This document shows positions 44,584 to 52,495 of a DNA stretch of 64,000 bases, in pieces. The notes beneath the pieces are model-generated. The model saw only the letters and a list, made by a program, of their open reading frames with translations. It ran no database searches and was not told the DNA's origin. Where the stretch lies: positions 1 through 64,000 of the forward strand of contig SAAO01000017.1 of NCBI GenBank assembly GCA_009929375.1, in the 5' to 3' direction. The stretch's first letter is position 1, and the number at the start of each line of letters is the position of its first letter. This DNA comes from Bacteroidia bacterium (GTDB lineage Bacteria; Bacteroidota; Bacteroidia; Bacteroidales; Paludibacteraceae). Both the position numbers and the translations under genes were made by a program.

Positions 44584-44790
44584 TATGAAAGTTTTGAAAA
44601 AAACACATTCACAGCCAAAAAAATACAATTGAACACATAAAACACCTAAAGAACATGATATATTTTTCTCAATAACAAACAAATACAAATTCACATAAAC
44701 AACAGACTACAAAGCACTTACAACACTTATTATTTAGAATTAATAAAAATACAATCATTAATAAATATAAAGCAAACCAAAGGACTTTAA

Positions 44791-44815
44791 ATAAAGATTT
44801 TATTCTTTATATTTG
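44791..44815 (+). promoter_or_regulatory. Candidate nrfHA promoter with overlapping palindromic operator
   Basis: TATATTTG at 44808-44815 matches the -7 element. An inverted repeat ATAAAGA-N6-TCTTTAT (44791-44797 and 44804-44810) overlaps its upstream end. The position suits a repressor site, possibly for the Rrf2 protein. This is inferred from symmetry and location only. The distance to the nrfH start is about 70 bp. Confidence 0.45.
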
Positions 44816-44886
44816 TCAGGAAAATGAAATGACTACAGAATTATTTGTTATCAAATTTCTGAAGTAATAGTTTATCACCTTAAATC

Positions 44887-45492
44887 ATGATTTGTATGGG
44901 ATTTCTGAAAAGATTGCTTCACATACCGACAAACTTAATTCTCCCCATCATCATTTTCGGAGGAATTATTGCCGGACTGGGCACATATACAATTTATATG
45001 TCGAAAGCCCACATGTATCTGTCGGACGACCCCGCAGCCTGCGTCAATTGCCACATTATGACGCCATACTACCAAACCTGGTTCCATAATTCACATTCAA
45101 AATGGACCAATTGCAACGATTGTCACGTACCTCAAAACAGCGTTATCAGTAAATATTATTTCAAAGCAATGGATGGATTACTGCACTCAGCAGTTTTCAC
45201 CATGCGCACCGAACCATTAGCCATTCGTGCCCGCAATGCCAGTTCTAATGTCGTAATGGACAATTGTATTCGCTGCCATACGCAACTCAACAATGAATTT
45301 GTAAAAACCGGCATGATCAGCTTCAACGACGCCCGCGAAGGCAAAGGAAAAGCCTGCTGGGATTGCCATACGTCTATAGCGCACGGCAAGGAAAGCAGCA
45401 TTGCGTCCACTCCCAATGCCATAGTTACACCACTGCCCGAGTCGCCCATTCCCGAATGGTTGAAGAAAGCAATGGCAAAACCAAAAGAATAA
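44887..45492 (+). CDS. nrfH: NrfH, tetraheme quinol dehydrogenase of nitrite reductase
   Basis: This NapC/NirT-family tetraheme cytochrome c takes electrons from menaquinol and feeds NrfA. One N-terminal membrane helix (ILPIIIFGGIIAGLGTYTIYM) is followed by four heme-binding motifs: CVNCH (Cys52), CNDCH, CIRCH and CWDCH. The length of about 200 residues is a little above typical NrfH. The ATG at 44887 is used; a second ATG at 44896 (MGFLKRLL) is equally plausible. It is followed after 62 bp by nrfA. Confidence 0.95.
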   Translation: MICMGFLKRLLHIPTNLILPIIIFGGIIAGLGTYTIYMSKAHMYLSDDPAACVNCHIMTPYYQTWFHNSHSKWTNCNDCHVPQNSVISKYYFKAMDGLLHSAVFTMRTEPLAIRARNASSNVVMDNCIRCHTQLNNEFVKTGMISFNDAREGKGKACWDCHTSIAHGKESSIASTPNAIVTPLPESPIPEWLKKAMAKPKE

Positions 45493-45554
45493 ATAAATAA
45501 ATTCATATTTCAGAAATTTTTTCCTCAATAGAAAACCATTAAATCCTGAATATT

Positions 45555-47063
45555 ATGTTACAGCGCTTATCCGATTTTATCCGTCGTAAACCCGTTTGGG
45601 GTTGGATACTTTTTTTATCAATTATGGTGGTTGTATTTCTGATCGGTTTGCTGGCAGCTTCCATCACCGAACGCCGTGCCGAAATTGCCACTTTATTCAA
45701 CAACCGCAAAGTAGAAATTGAAGCTTTCGAATCGCGCAGCGATGTGTGGGGCGTGAATTATCCGCGCGAATACGAAACATGGAAAAAAACTACCGACATG
45801 GACTTTAAAAGCAAACATTTAGGCAACACACGCCAGGATGTGCTCGAAGATCGTCCCGAAATGGTAGTACTTTGGGCCGGTTACGCATTTGCCATGGACT
45901 ACGAAGCGCCACGCGGACACAGTCATGCCATAACCGATGTGCGTAACACTTTGCGTACTGGCTCGCCCGAAAAACCCGAAGACAATATGCAACCTGCCAC
46001 CTGCTGGACCTGTAAAAGTCCGGATGTGCCACGCATGATGCACGAAATGGGTATTGCCGAATTTTACAAGGGAAAATGGTCGACACTGGGCGAAGAAATT
46101 GTAAACCCCATTGGTTGTGCAGATTGTCACGACCACAACACCATGCAGCTAAATATTTCGCGCCCCGGACTTATTGAAGCCTTCGAACGTCAGGGAAAAG
46201 ACATTAAAAATGCAACAGCACAGGAAATGCGTTCGCTGGCTTGCGCCCAATGCCATGTGGAATATTATTTCAAAGGCGATGGCAAATATCTGACGTTCCC
46301 CTGGGATAAAGGGATGACAGTAGAAGATATTGAAAAATACTACGATGAAGTGCAACATGTGGACTGGGTACATAAACTCAGCCGTGCGCCTATGCTGAAA
46401 GCACAACATCCGGATTTTGAAATTTTCAATCTCGGACCTCACGCACAACGTGGTTTGTCGTGTGCCGATTGCCATATGCCTTACAAAGTGGATGGCGGTA
46501 TCAAATACAGCGACCACCAGATTATGAGTCCGTTGAAAAACATCAACAACACCTGCCAAACCTGCCACCGCGATTCAGAAGAGAACCTGCGTCGTTATGT
46601 GGAGGATTATCAGGACAAAGCACTCGAAATCCGCGACCGCATTGAAGTGGAATTAGCCAAAGCACACGTATTTGCAAAATATGCTTGGGACAATGGTGCT
46701 ACCGAAAACCAAATGAAACCGGCGCTCGAATTGCTTCGTCAGGCTCAGTGGCGCTGGGATTTTGTAGTGGCCAGCCATGGTGCTACTTTCCATGCTCCGG
46801 TAGAGTCGCAACGTATTTTGGCTCATAGCCTCGACCGCACTTTGCAGGCTCATTTGGCATTACAAAATGTACTTTTCGCACTCAATGTAAATCCGAAAGA
46901 CCTGAAAATGCCGGACATTTCGACCAAAGACAAAGCACAGGAATACATTGGTCTGGATATGAAAACATTGAAAGAAAAGAAAGAAAAATTCAAAAACACA
47001 GTCATTCCTGAGTGGATTAAAAAAGCGGAACAAAAAGGCCGCCTCACTACTCAAAAGATTTAA
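45555..47063 (+). CDS. nrfA: NrfA, pentaheme ammonia-forming nitrite reductase
   Basis: This periplasmic cytochrome c552 reduces nitrite to ammonium with six electrons. An N-terminal hydrophobic signal or anchor (WGWILFLSIMVVVFLIGLLAASI) precedes five heme sites. The catalytic heme has the CxxCK motif (CWTCKSP), and the others have CADCH, CAQCH, CADCH and CQTCH. The segment CAQCHVEYYFKG contains the calcium-site and active-site region typical of NrfA. The 502-residue length is normal. It pairs with nrfH and depends on cytochrome c assembly, for which ResB and CcsA are encoded just downstream. Confidence 0.97.
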   Translation: MLQRLSDFIRRKPVWGWILFLSIMVVVFLIGLLAASITERRAEIATLFNNRKVEIEAFESRSDVWGVNYPREYETWKKTTDMDFKSKHLGNTRQDVLEDRPEMVVLWAGYAFAMDYEAPRGHSHAITDVRNTLRTGSPEKPEDNMQPATCWTCKSPDVPRMMHEMGIAEFYKGKWSTLGEEIVNPIGCADCHDHNTMQLNISRPGLIEAFERQGKDIKNATAQEMRSLACAQCHVEYYFKGDGKYLTFPWDKGMTVEDIEKYYDEVQHVDWVHKLSRAPMLKAQHPDFEIFNLGPHAQRGLSCADCHMPYKVDGGIKYSDHQIMSPLKNINNTCQTCHRDSEENLRRYVEDYQDKALEIRDRIEVELAKAHVFAKYAWDNGATENQMKPALELLRQAQWRWDFVVASHGATFHAPVESQRILAHSLDRTLQAHLALQNVLFALNVNPKDLKMPDISTKDKAQEYIGLDMKTLKEKKEKFKNTVIPEWIKKAEQKGRLTTQKI

Positions 47064-47259
47064 TTCTTAGTCCGCCAACCCACTCAAGGGGGAGTTCTAA
47101 ACAGTTAGAAAGGTTTGAGTAAGTTTAATTTTCAGGAATTTCTGTTCAAAAATAAATTTTAAAGACACAGGAATCACATAAGGAGTGATTTCTGTGTTTG
47201 TTTAAATATCCTTCGACATATTATATTTCATATAAGTTGGAATATTATGAAGATAATAG

Positions 47260-47463
47260 AACGCGGATTTACGCTAATTAAGCGGATTTTAAAACGGATC
47301 TTAATCTTCGATTCCGACCTGTCGGAATCGAAGATTAATGAAGTTAACACTTAAGACTCCGCTCTTAAATCTTCCCCGATTTATCGGGGATTAGATCCGT
47401 TTTCATATCCATTTTATTACATTTAATCAGTGAATATCCGCTTTATCTGAGTAAATCAGCGTT
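47260..47463. repeat. Multi-hairpin dispersed repeat element after nrfA
   Basis: The 595-bp gap between nrfA and the resB-like gene contains this element. Outer arms (47260-47287 and 47436-47463) pair at 23 of 28 positions. Inside are a perfect 18-bp hairpin (47301-47318 with 47321-47338, 2-nt loop), a 6-bp hairpin (47351-47356 with 47363-47368) and an 8-bp hairpin (47373-47380 with 47383-47390). The rest of the gap is AT-rich with no gene. The core TAGTGTCGTCTCAGAAAT at 47586-47603 resembles the core of the other composite repeats. Confidence 0.75.
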
Positions 47464-47658
47464 ACTAATCTTTTTTTTATATAATTCAATTTATCAGATA
47501 CATATAACTTGTATAATATCTATTATGTATTCTGAGAAAATAATAGGCAAAACGAAAGTAACTTCAAGCCCCTCGGGATGTTGATTAGTGTCGTCTCAGA
47601 AATTTCTTAAGAGTTAATCTAAATCTGTAAAAGTCAAATAAAAATAAACGTTTCACGA

Positions 47659-48903
47659 ATGAATAAAAACTCAAGTCCGTGGTGGAAAGCACCCTGGTCG
47701 TACAAAGAAAGTTTTGCAGTGGTAGGTGGACTTATAGCTTCCGGTATCATGCTGCAACTCAGCATTGGAAATTTCGATTACGAAATTATACGTTATCCGG
47801 TCAATATTTACCTGCTTATACTCACGCTGATTGCTGTTGCCGTACTTACATTGCGACACAAATCTCATTTATTTCAATGGCTGGCAGGTGTTCCGCTGAG
47901 CGTGGCCAATATCAGCGGATTGCTGCTTTACAGCATGATAATGGGACTCACCATGCAGGCTCCTGCAAATGCTGATGGACAATCAGCGCTTGGATTCGAC
48001 ACTGTAACACGCTCATGGCCTTTTGTGATCGTGTTTTATTTTACATTGTTGAACCTTAGTTGTGTTACATCACGGCGGTTGCTGAATTTCCATTGGCGCG
48101 ATTACGCCTTTTATCTCAACCATTTGGGTTTACTTGTACTGCTTTATGCCGGCGGATTTGGCGCTGCCGACCTGCGCCGCTACGTGATGCATGTGGAAGA
48201 AGGCGCTACCGAATGGCGCGTGTACAACGAAAAGGACGATGTACTTGAATTGCCTTTGGCCATTAAGCTGAACGATTTTTATATGGAGGAATATATCCCG
48301 AAATTAGCCATTATCGACCGTCGCACAGGCGATGCCATTCCGAACGGAAATCCGCAAATGTGGCAAATTGACACTACGAGAACCACTGCGAATATTGCAG
48401 GTTGGAATATTCAGCTTGAAAAATACATACACGAAGCCGTGCGTAAAAGTGACAGCACTTATCAGCAAATTCCCATGCCCGGCTCCTGCCCTGCTGCATT
48501 GGTAAAAGTTGAAAACAGCGCGACAGGCTTTAATCAGTCGGGTTGGATATGCTGCGGAAATTTTGCACAATTGTATATGACCATGCAACTCAACGACACG
48601 CTGAGCCTTGTAATGACGCGCCCCGAACCCAAACTTTTCCGCTCTGACATTGAAGTGTACACACCTGACGAAAAAACTTATCAGGCGCAACTCGAAGTAA
48701 ACAAACCCCTGCGCGTGGGGCATTGGATGATTTACCAGTACAGCTACGATGCCGATGCCGGAAAAGCCTCGGCCTACAGCAGTTTCGAGCTGGTTTACGA
48801 CCCCTGGATGACATGGGTGTATGTGGGAATCTTCATGTTCCTGGCAGGTTCAATATTTTTATTGTGGGAAGGTAACAAAAAAGCAAGGAGGAAAAACGCA
48901 TGA
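47659..48903 (+). CDS. ResB/Ccs1-like cytochrome c biogenesis protein
   Basis: This 414-residue membrane protein is of the ResB (Ccs1) type in system II cytochrome c maturation, which keeps apocytochrome cysteines ready and helps heme ligation. There are four N-terminal membrane helices (SFAVVGGLIASGIMLQLS, YLLILTLIAVAVLTLR, and two more through LGLLVLLYAGG), a large periplasmic domain (about residues 175-370) and a final helix (WVYVGIFMFLAGSIFLLW). GHWMIYQYSYDADAGKAS resembles conserved ResB sequence. It overlaps ccsA by 4 bp (ATGA). Assembly of the NrfH and NrfA hemes is the obvious need. Confidence 0.85.
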   Translation: MNKNSSPWWKAPWSYKESFAVVGGLIASGIMLQLSIGNFDYEIIRYPVNIYLLILTLIAVAVLTLRHKSHLFQWLAGVPLSVANISGLLLYSMIMGLTMQAPANADGQSALGFDTVTRSWPFVIVFYFTLLNLSCVTSRRLLNFHWRDYAFYLNHLGLLVLLYAGGFGAADLRRYVMHVEEGATEWRVYNEKDDVLELPLAIKLNDFYMEEYIPKLAIIDRRTGDAIPNGNPQMWQIDTTRTTANIAGWNIQLEKYIHEAVRKSDSTYQQIPMPGSCPAALVKVENSATGFNQSGWICCGNFAQLYMTMQLNDTLSLVMTRPEPKLFRSDIEVYTPDEKTYQAQLEVNKPLRVGHWMIYQYSYDADAGKASAYSSFELVYDPWMTWVYVGIFMFLAGSIFLLWEGNKKARRKNA

Positions 48904-49694
48904 ACATAAGTTGGGATCATTTTACAGCATTTGCCATTCCGGTTTTAATCAGCTGGATGCTGGCCATTATCACACTTTTTGCTACTAAAAAGCGCTGGCT
49001 GAATAAGATTTTTACGCTCGCAGGAATTGTTGGTTTTGCCACCTTTATCGTATTGTTGTGGATAAGCCTCGACCGCCCGCCCATGCGTACGATGGGCGAA
49101 ACACGGCTTTGGTACACTTTTTTCCTCTCTACCATAGGTTTTGTAATGTATGCCAAATGGAAATACAGCTGGATTCAGGCATTTAGCCTGGTGATGGCTT
49201 CGGTGTTTATTTTCATCAATATTTTCAAACCCGAAATACATTCCAAAAACCTGATGCCTGCATTGCAAAGCATTTGGTTTGTACCTCATGTTACCGCTTA
49301 TATTCTTTCGTATTCGTTTCTGAGTGCAGCTGCTATTTCCGCCGTCATTTTACTTTGGCAATATAAAAAACAAAAGGAAACAGCCACTTTGGAAGCTTTT
49401 ACCGACAACCTGGTTTATGTGGGTTTCGGGTTGCTAATGACCGGTTTGTTGATTGGTGCTATTTGGGCAAAAGAAGCGTGGGGACATTACTGGAGCTGGG
49501 ATCCGAAAGAAACCTGGGCATTTGTTACCGGAGCTTCGTATCTTATTTACATTCACGTGCGACTGCGCGAAAGCCGCCCGAAAAAATTCACGCTCTGGCT
49601 TATCATTTTCTCGTTTATTTTTCTGATGATTACCTGGAAAGGCGTGGCATATTTACCATCAGCTCAGGGAAGTGTGCACGTGTATTCGCAATAA
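48900..49694 (+). CDS. ccsA: CcsA/ResC heme-handling protein for cytochrome c assembly
   Basis: This 264-residue membrane protein carries the tryptophan-rich WWD heme-handling motif WGHYWSWDPKETWAF near residues 197-211. It has about eight helices and conserved histidines in helix loops (for example VPHVTAYILSYSF). In system II, CcsA exports heme and, with ResB, attaches it to CxxCH motifs. It starts within the last codons of the resB-like gene (4-bp overlap), so the two are translationally coupled. It is followed by the 11-bp tandem repeats and the left boundary of the mini-island. Confidence 0.93.
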   Translation: MNISWDHFTAFAIPVLISWMLAIITLFATKKRWLNKIFTLAGIVGFATFIVLLWISLDRPPMRTMGETRLWYTFFLSTIGFVMYAKWKYSWIQAFSLVMASVFIFINIFKPEIHSKNLMPALQSIWFVPHVTAYILSYSFLSAAAISAVILLWQYKKQKETATLEAFTDNLVYVGFGLLMTGLLIGAIWAKEAWGHYWSWDPKETWAFVTGASYLIYIHVRLRESRPKKFTLWLIIFSFIFLMITWKGVAYLPSAQGSVHVYSQ

Positions 49695-49720
49695 AAATTG
49701 CATAAATAACCAAATGACGG

Positions 49721-49753
49721 GATCTGTATAGGATCAGTATAGGATCAGTATAG
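49721..49753. repeat. Three tandem 11-bp repeats
   Basis: The unit GATCAGTATAG occurs three times (the first as GATCTGTATAG), followed by a partial GATGAG. The array lies between ccsA and the left island boundary. No function is evident. Confidence 0.7.
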
Positions 49754-49858
49754 GATGAGCTTATGATAAAGCGGGCTAAAACGTATTATTATAGAGTAAA
49801 ACTGTATATTTATTACATATTCAATCTCTGAATTCTATCATGTTAAATAAAAAAACAT

Positions 49859-49916
49859 AGAGAGTGCCTGTCGATACGAACAAGCACTCTCTGTGCATTT
49901 TGTCGGGATGACAAGA
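49859..49916. repeat. Left direct repeat of the tRNA-Pro 3' end (attachment-site-like)
   Basis: This 58-bp segment duplicates the right repeat at 52137-52193. The first 37 bp (AGAGAGTGC hairpin through GTG) are identical, a short C/A/T difference follows, and GTCGGGATGACAAGA is identical again. The latter is the minus-strand complement of the 3' end of tRNA-Pro. Only the 3' 15 nt of the tRNA are copied, so this is not a second tRNA gene. It marks the probable left end of the inserted segment. Confidence 0.85.
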
Positions 49917-50008
49917 CTCATTTTCAATTTAATTAGTCTTATAACACTCCTTAAGAACACAACTTTAATGTTGAATTCTTTTATTGTGTCATTTTGGAAC
50001 TTTATTTG

Positions 50009-50016
50009 TAAATTTG
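50009..50016 (+). promoter_or_regulatory. Candidate promoter of the abiH-like gene (TAAATTTG)
   Basis: TAAATTTG matches the -7 consensus and lies 114 bp upstream of the AbiH ATG. A TTTGG at 49993-49997 is closer than the usual -33 spacing. The 435-bp gap from ccsA to AbiH holds the tandem repeats, the left direct repeat, this element and AT-rich sequence, with no other gene seen. Confidence 0.45.
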
Positions 50017-50129
50017 CAGAATACTAACAAAAATAACAATGTATTTATAACGTCATTGCTGCAATCGTAATTTTAGCAACTATTACTGGTCTTTTGACTG
50101 GCGAGAAAAAAAATCTAATTCTAAAAATT

Positions 50130-51425
50130 ATGAATCGAATAATCCTTATCGGCAATGGTTTTGACTTGGCTCACGGGCTTGAAACGAGCTATTCACATTT
50201 TATTGATGACTTTTGGAAAAAGAGGATAACCTTGATTAAAGAAGTATTATCAAAAAATGGCATCTTTGCAGACGAGTTTATTACGGTAAAAAAGAAAAGT
50301 AATAATTTAATCCCATTTAAAACAGAGACGTATTCTGATTTAAAGAAGTTGAAAGACAGTTTAATTATAGATCTTACATTTAAGAACGAATTCTTCGAAA
50401 AAATCACAGAAAAAAGATATCAAAATTGGGTTGACATTGAAAATTTTTACTTTCAAGAGTTAATGAAGATAATTAACAACTATGAGTTTATCAAAAGATC
50501 AAAAAGAGAATACGAACTTAATATACAACAGGTGGTCCAGTTAAATAAAGAACTACAAGATATAAAAGTAGAACTTGAAATTTATTTATTATCAATAATC
50601 CATGTAGACCGATTTCAGATCACAAGAGATAATTTAATTACACAGCATATTTTTTCTACGATGCATTTAACTGATTTTACATCAGCTGGGTGTGATTCAA
50701 TCATTGATGAACAGGCGCATGTATACAAATCTGAAATTGAAGAATATAACGAAACAATCGCTAATAATCCAGAAGCCCGCAGAAATTACTTACTAAATAG
50801 ATTTTGCTTAGAACAACAAGATAGCACATATAAGTTTAATGATGAAAAGTGGGAAACCTTCACAAAAAAAAAGGACCAATTTCATAAATATATAGAATGT
50901 AAACCATCAAACTACTTGTTCTTAAACTTCAATTACACATCTACTGAAACAGAATATACGAACCTAAGAGAAAGTTCCTTCGTGGAGAAAGTTCCATCTA
51001 TTATTCATATTCATGGCGAACTTAACAAACAAAATAATCCTATCATATTTGGATATGGAGATGAAATTTCAAAAGATTACTTGAGACTAGAAGAATTTTC
51101 AGAAAACGAATTATTGAATAACGTAAAATCGATAGAGTATTTAAATACTGACAATTATAGACGACTTTTAGAATATATTGACTCTGACATGTACCAGATT
51201 TTTATCATGGGGCATTCGTGTGGCAATTCCGACAGGACATTGCTGAATACGTTGTTTGAGCACGAGAATTGTGCTTCTATAAAAGTGTATTATCACCAGG
51301 AAAGCCCTACAAAAGATAATTACAGTGACATTGTAAGAAACATCTCTCGAAATTTCAAAGACAAAAAACTAATGAGAGAAAGGGTTGTGAATAAAAAACA
51401 ATGTGAACCTCTAAGAAAACATTAA
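50130..51425 (+). CDS. AbiH-family abortive infection protein
   Basis: This protein of about 431 residues matches the AbiH family (bacteriophage abortive infection AbiH). The N-terminus MNRIILIGNGFDLAHGLETS is the family signature, with a Rossmann-like GNGFD loop. The later segments YLFLNFNYTSTETEY, IIHIHGELNKQNNPIIFGYG and IFIMGHSCGNSDRTLL follow the family order. A helical, Lys/Glu-rich middle lies between. AbiH proteins are reported to stop phage infection at the cost of the host cell; the biochemical activity is not established. The ATG at 50130 is preferred over a TTG at 50094. The gene is visibly AT-richer than its neighbours and lies inside the mini-island bounded by tRNA-Pro repeats. 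Confidence 0.88.
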   Translation: MNRIILIGNGFDLAHGLETSYSHFIDDFWKKRITLIKEVLSKNGIFADEFITVKKKSNNLIPFKTETYSDLKKLKDSLIIDLTFKNEFFEKITEKRYQNWVDIENFYFQELMKIINNYEFIKRSKREYELNIQQVVQLNKELQDIKVELEIYLLSIIHVDRFQITRDNLITQHIFSTMHLTDFTSAGCDSIIDEQAHVYKSEIEEYNETIANNPEARRNYLLNRFCLEQQDSTYKFNDEKWETFTKKKDQFHKYIECKPSNYLFLNFNYTSTETEYTNLRESSFVEKVPSIIHIHGELNKQNNPIIFGYGDEISKDYLRLEEFSENELLNNVKSIEYLNTDNYRRLLEYIDSDMYQIFIMGHSCGNSDRTLLNTLFEHENCASIKVYYHQESPTKDNYSDIVRNISRNFKDKKLMRERVVNKKQCEPLRKH

Positions 51426-51448
51426 TAAATTAAACCAACACAAAACAA

Positions 51449-51829
51449 ATGGAAGAATCAATTACTCAAATCATTACAATTGCCGGGATAGTTTATACGA
51501 TCTTCGGAATAGTTATTTTAGTTCGCTGGTGGAGAATGACATCGGATATACGAGATATCCGTGATCACTTACTGAATAGCAACTCTAAAAACGAGTCATA
51601 CAACCAGGAGATTAATAGCAGCAATAAAATTGACTCTAAAGCTGAACAAACTATTGCAGAAAATGCTGAAGTCCTTAATAAACTTATTGCAAAACTTAAA
51701 CCCAATCAATGCATTGTAAAAGTATTGGCTAATTCGAAAGTCGAAATCTGGAATATGTCAGATTGGGAAGAGGTTGTAAAAGCCGGTAGAAAAGATATGT
51801 TTCAAATGCTCTTCAATAATTACGAGTAA
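51449..51829 (+). CDS. Small single-pass membrane protein beside AbiH
   Basis: This 126-residue protein of unknown function has one N-terminal membrane helix (ITIAGIVYTIFGIVILVRWW), a basic-acidic linker (RMTSDIRDIRDHLLNSN), a polar, helical stretch (about residues 55-80) and a short C-terminal globular part (CIVKVLANSKVEIWNMSDWEEV). It begins 23 bp after AbiH on the same strand and is the only other clear gene in the mini-island. Similar small membrane proteins occur as stand-alone hypothetical genes in Bacteroidota, so the link to AbiH is by position only. Confidence 0.75.
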   Translation: MEESITQIITIAGIVYTIFGIVILVRWWRMTSDIRDIRDHLLNSNSKNESYNQEINSSNKIDSKAEQTIAENAEVLNKLIAKLKPNQCIVKVLANSKVEIWNMSDWEEVVKAGRKDMFQMLFNNYE

Positions 51830-52062
51830 TCAATTCTTTGAAACCATTTGATTTGTTTTTAACAAATTAGTCATTGTTCTGATATTTGAAACGAAGAAAA
51901 AACCAAAAGGAAACAAAATAATTTCGACCAACTACAGATATAAAAGAAACCCTTAAAATGGTAGAACCTCTTGATACAGCACTACAAAAAGGTCATTCAC
52001 AGCACAATAAATGGACACAGCTTATTTCCGTCTGATTAATTTTTTATGAGCCATACTACCGG

Positions 52063-52082
52063 ACATGTAAAGACATGTTTTT
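52063..52082 (+). terminator. Small hairpin with T-run at the right end of the island
   Basis: ACATGT (52063-52068) and ACATGT (52073-52078) form a 6-bp stem around AAAG, followed by five T. It probably ends the AbiH transcript. The stretch from 51830 to this site holds no convincing gene. Confidence 0.5.
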
Positions 52083-52136
52083 CCTTTTAAAATCCACTTA
52101 GTCATGGCTGTTTTCACCTATGAACCACAATAAAAC

Positions 52137-52170
52137 AGAGAGTGCCTGTCGATACGAACAAGCACTCTCT
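52137..52170 (-). terminator. Terminator of tRNA-Pro
   Basis: Arms AGAGAGTGC (52137-52145) and GCACTCTCT (52162-52170) form a 9-bp stem downstream of the tRNA on the minus strand, followed there by GTTTTATTG. The same hairpin is present in the left direct repeat. Confidence 0.7.
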
Positions 52171-52193
52171 GTGTTTTTGTCGGGATGACAAGA
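52137..52193. repeat. Right direct repeat at the tRNA-Pro 3' end (attachment-site-like)
   Basis: This 57-bp partner of 49859-49916 includes the tRNA terminator hairpin and the last 15 nt of the tRNA gene (through 52193). Together the two copies bracket 2.2 kb, as expected for insertion at a tRNA 3' end. No integrase gene is present between them. Confidence 0.85.
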
Positions 52194-52252
52194 TTCGAAC
52201 CTGCGACCTCTACGTCCCGAACGTAGCGCGCTACCAACTGCGCCACATCCCG
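52180..52252 (-). tRNA. tRNA-Pro(CGG)
   Basis: The minus strand folds as a cloverleaf. The acceptor stem is CGGGATG with CATCCCG, and the D arm contains AGTTGGTA. The anticodon stem is CTACG with CGTAG around the loop TTCGGGA, and the T arm contains GGTTCGAAT. The anticodon CGG reads proline codon CCG. The 3' CCA is not encoded (the sequence after the discriminator A is CAAAA). Its 3' end forms the core of the flanking direct repeats. Confidence 0.95.
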
Positions 52253-52467
52253 AGCAATTTTGCGGCTGCAAATTTACTGATTTTTTCATAAAATGATAAA
52301 AGAATTCGGCTTTTTTATTGGCAAAAATAAATTTTCAGTTTATCAGAAAAACAATGCAGATTACAATTATGTTACATTTTCGAGTCGAATGACATATAAA
52401 TGAAACACTTATGTCATCACGTCCTGTACAGAGGCAGCTTCGGCTCCTTATTATCGATATAAAACAG

Positions 52468-52475
52468 TATCTTTG
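52468..52475 (+). promoter_or_regulatory. Candidate promoter of the HAD phosphatase gene (TATCTTTG)
   Basis: TATCTTTG matches TAnnTTTG and lies 21 bp before the ATG at 52496. No TTG is seen at the usual -33 distance. Confidence 0.4.
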
Positions 52476-52495
52476 CACAAAAATTTCAATGCCTT

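Noticed and set aside
49902-49916. Possible second tRNA gene at the left island edge
   Set aside because: Only the last 15 nt of tRNA-Pro are present; there is no D arm or anticodon arm.
51958-52035. Small 25-codon frame starting MVEPLDTALQKG between the small membrane gene and tRNA-Pro
   Set aside because: It is too short, has no clear ribosome-binding site and no recognisable similarity; it could be a gene fragment but is not supported.
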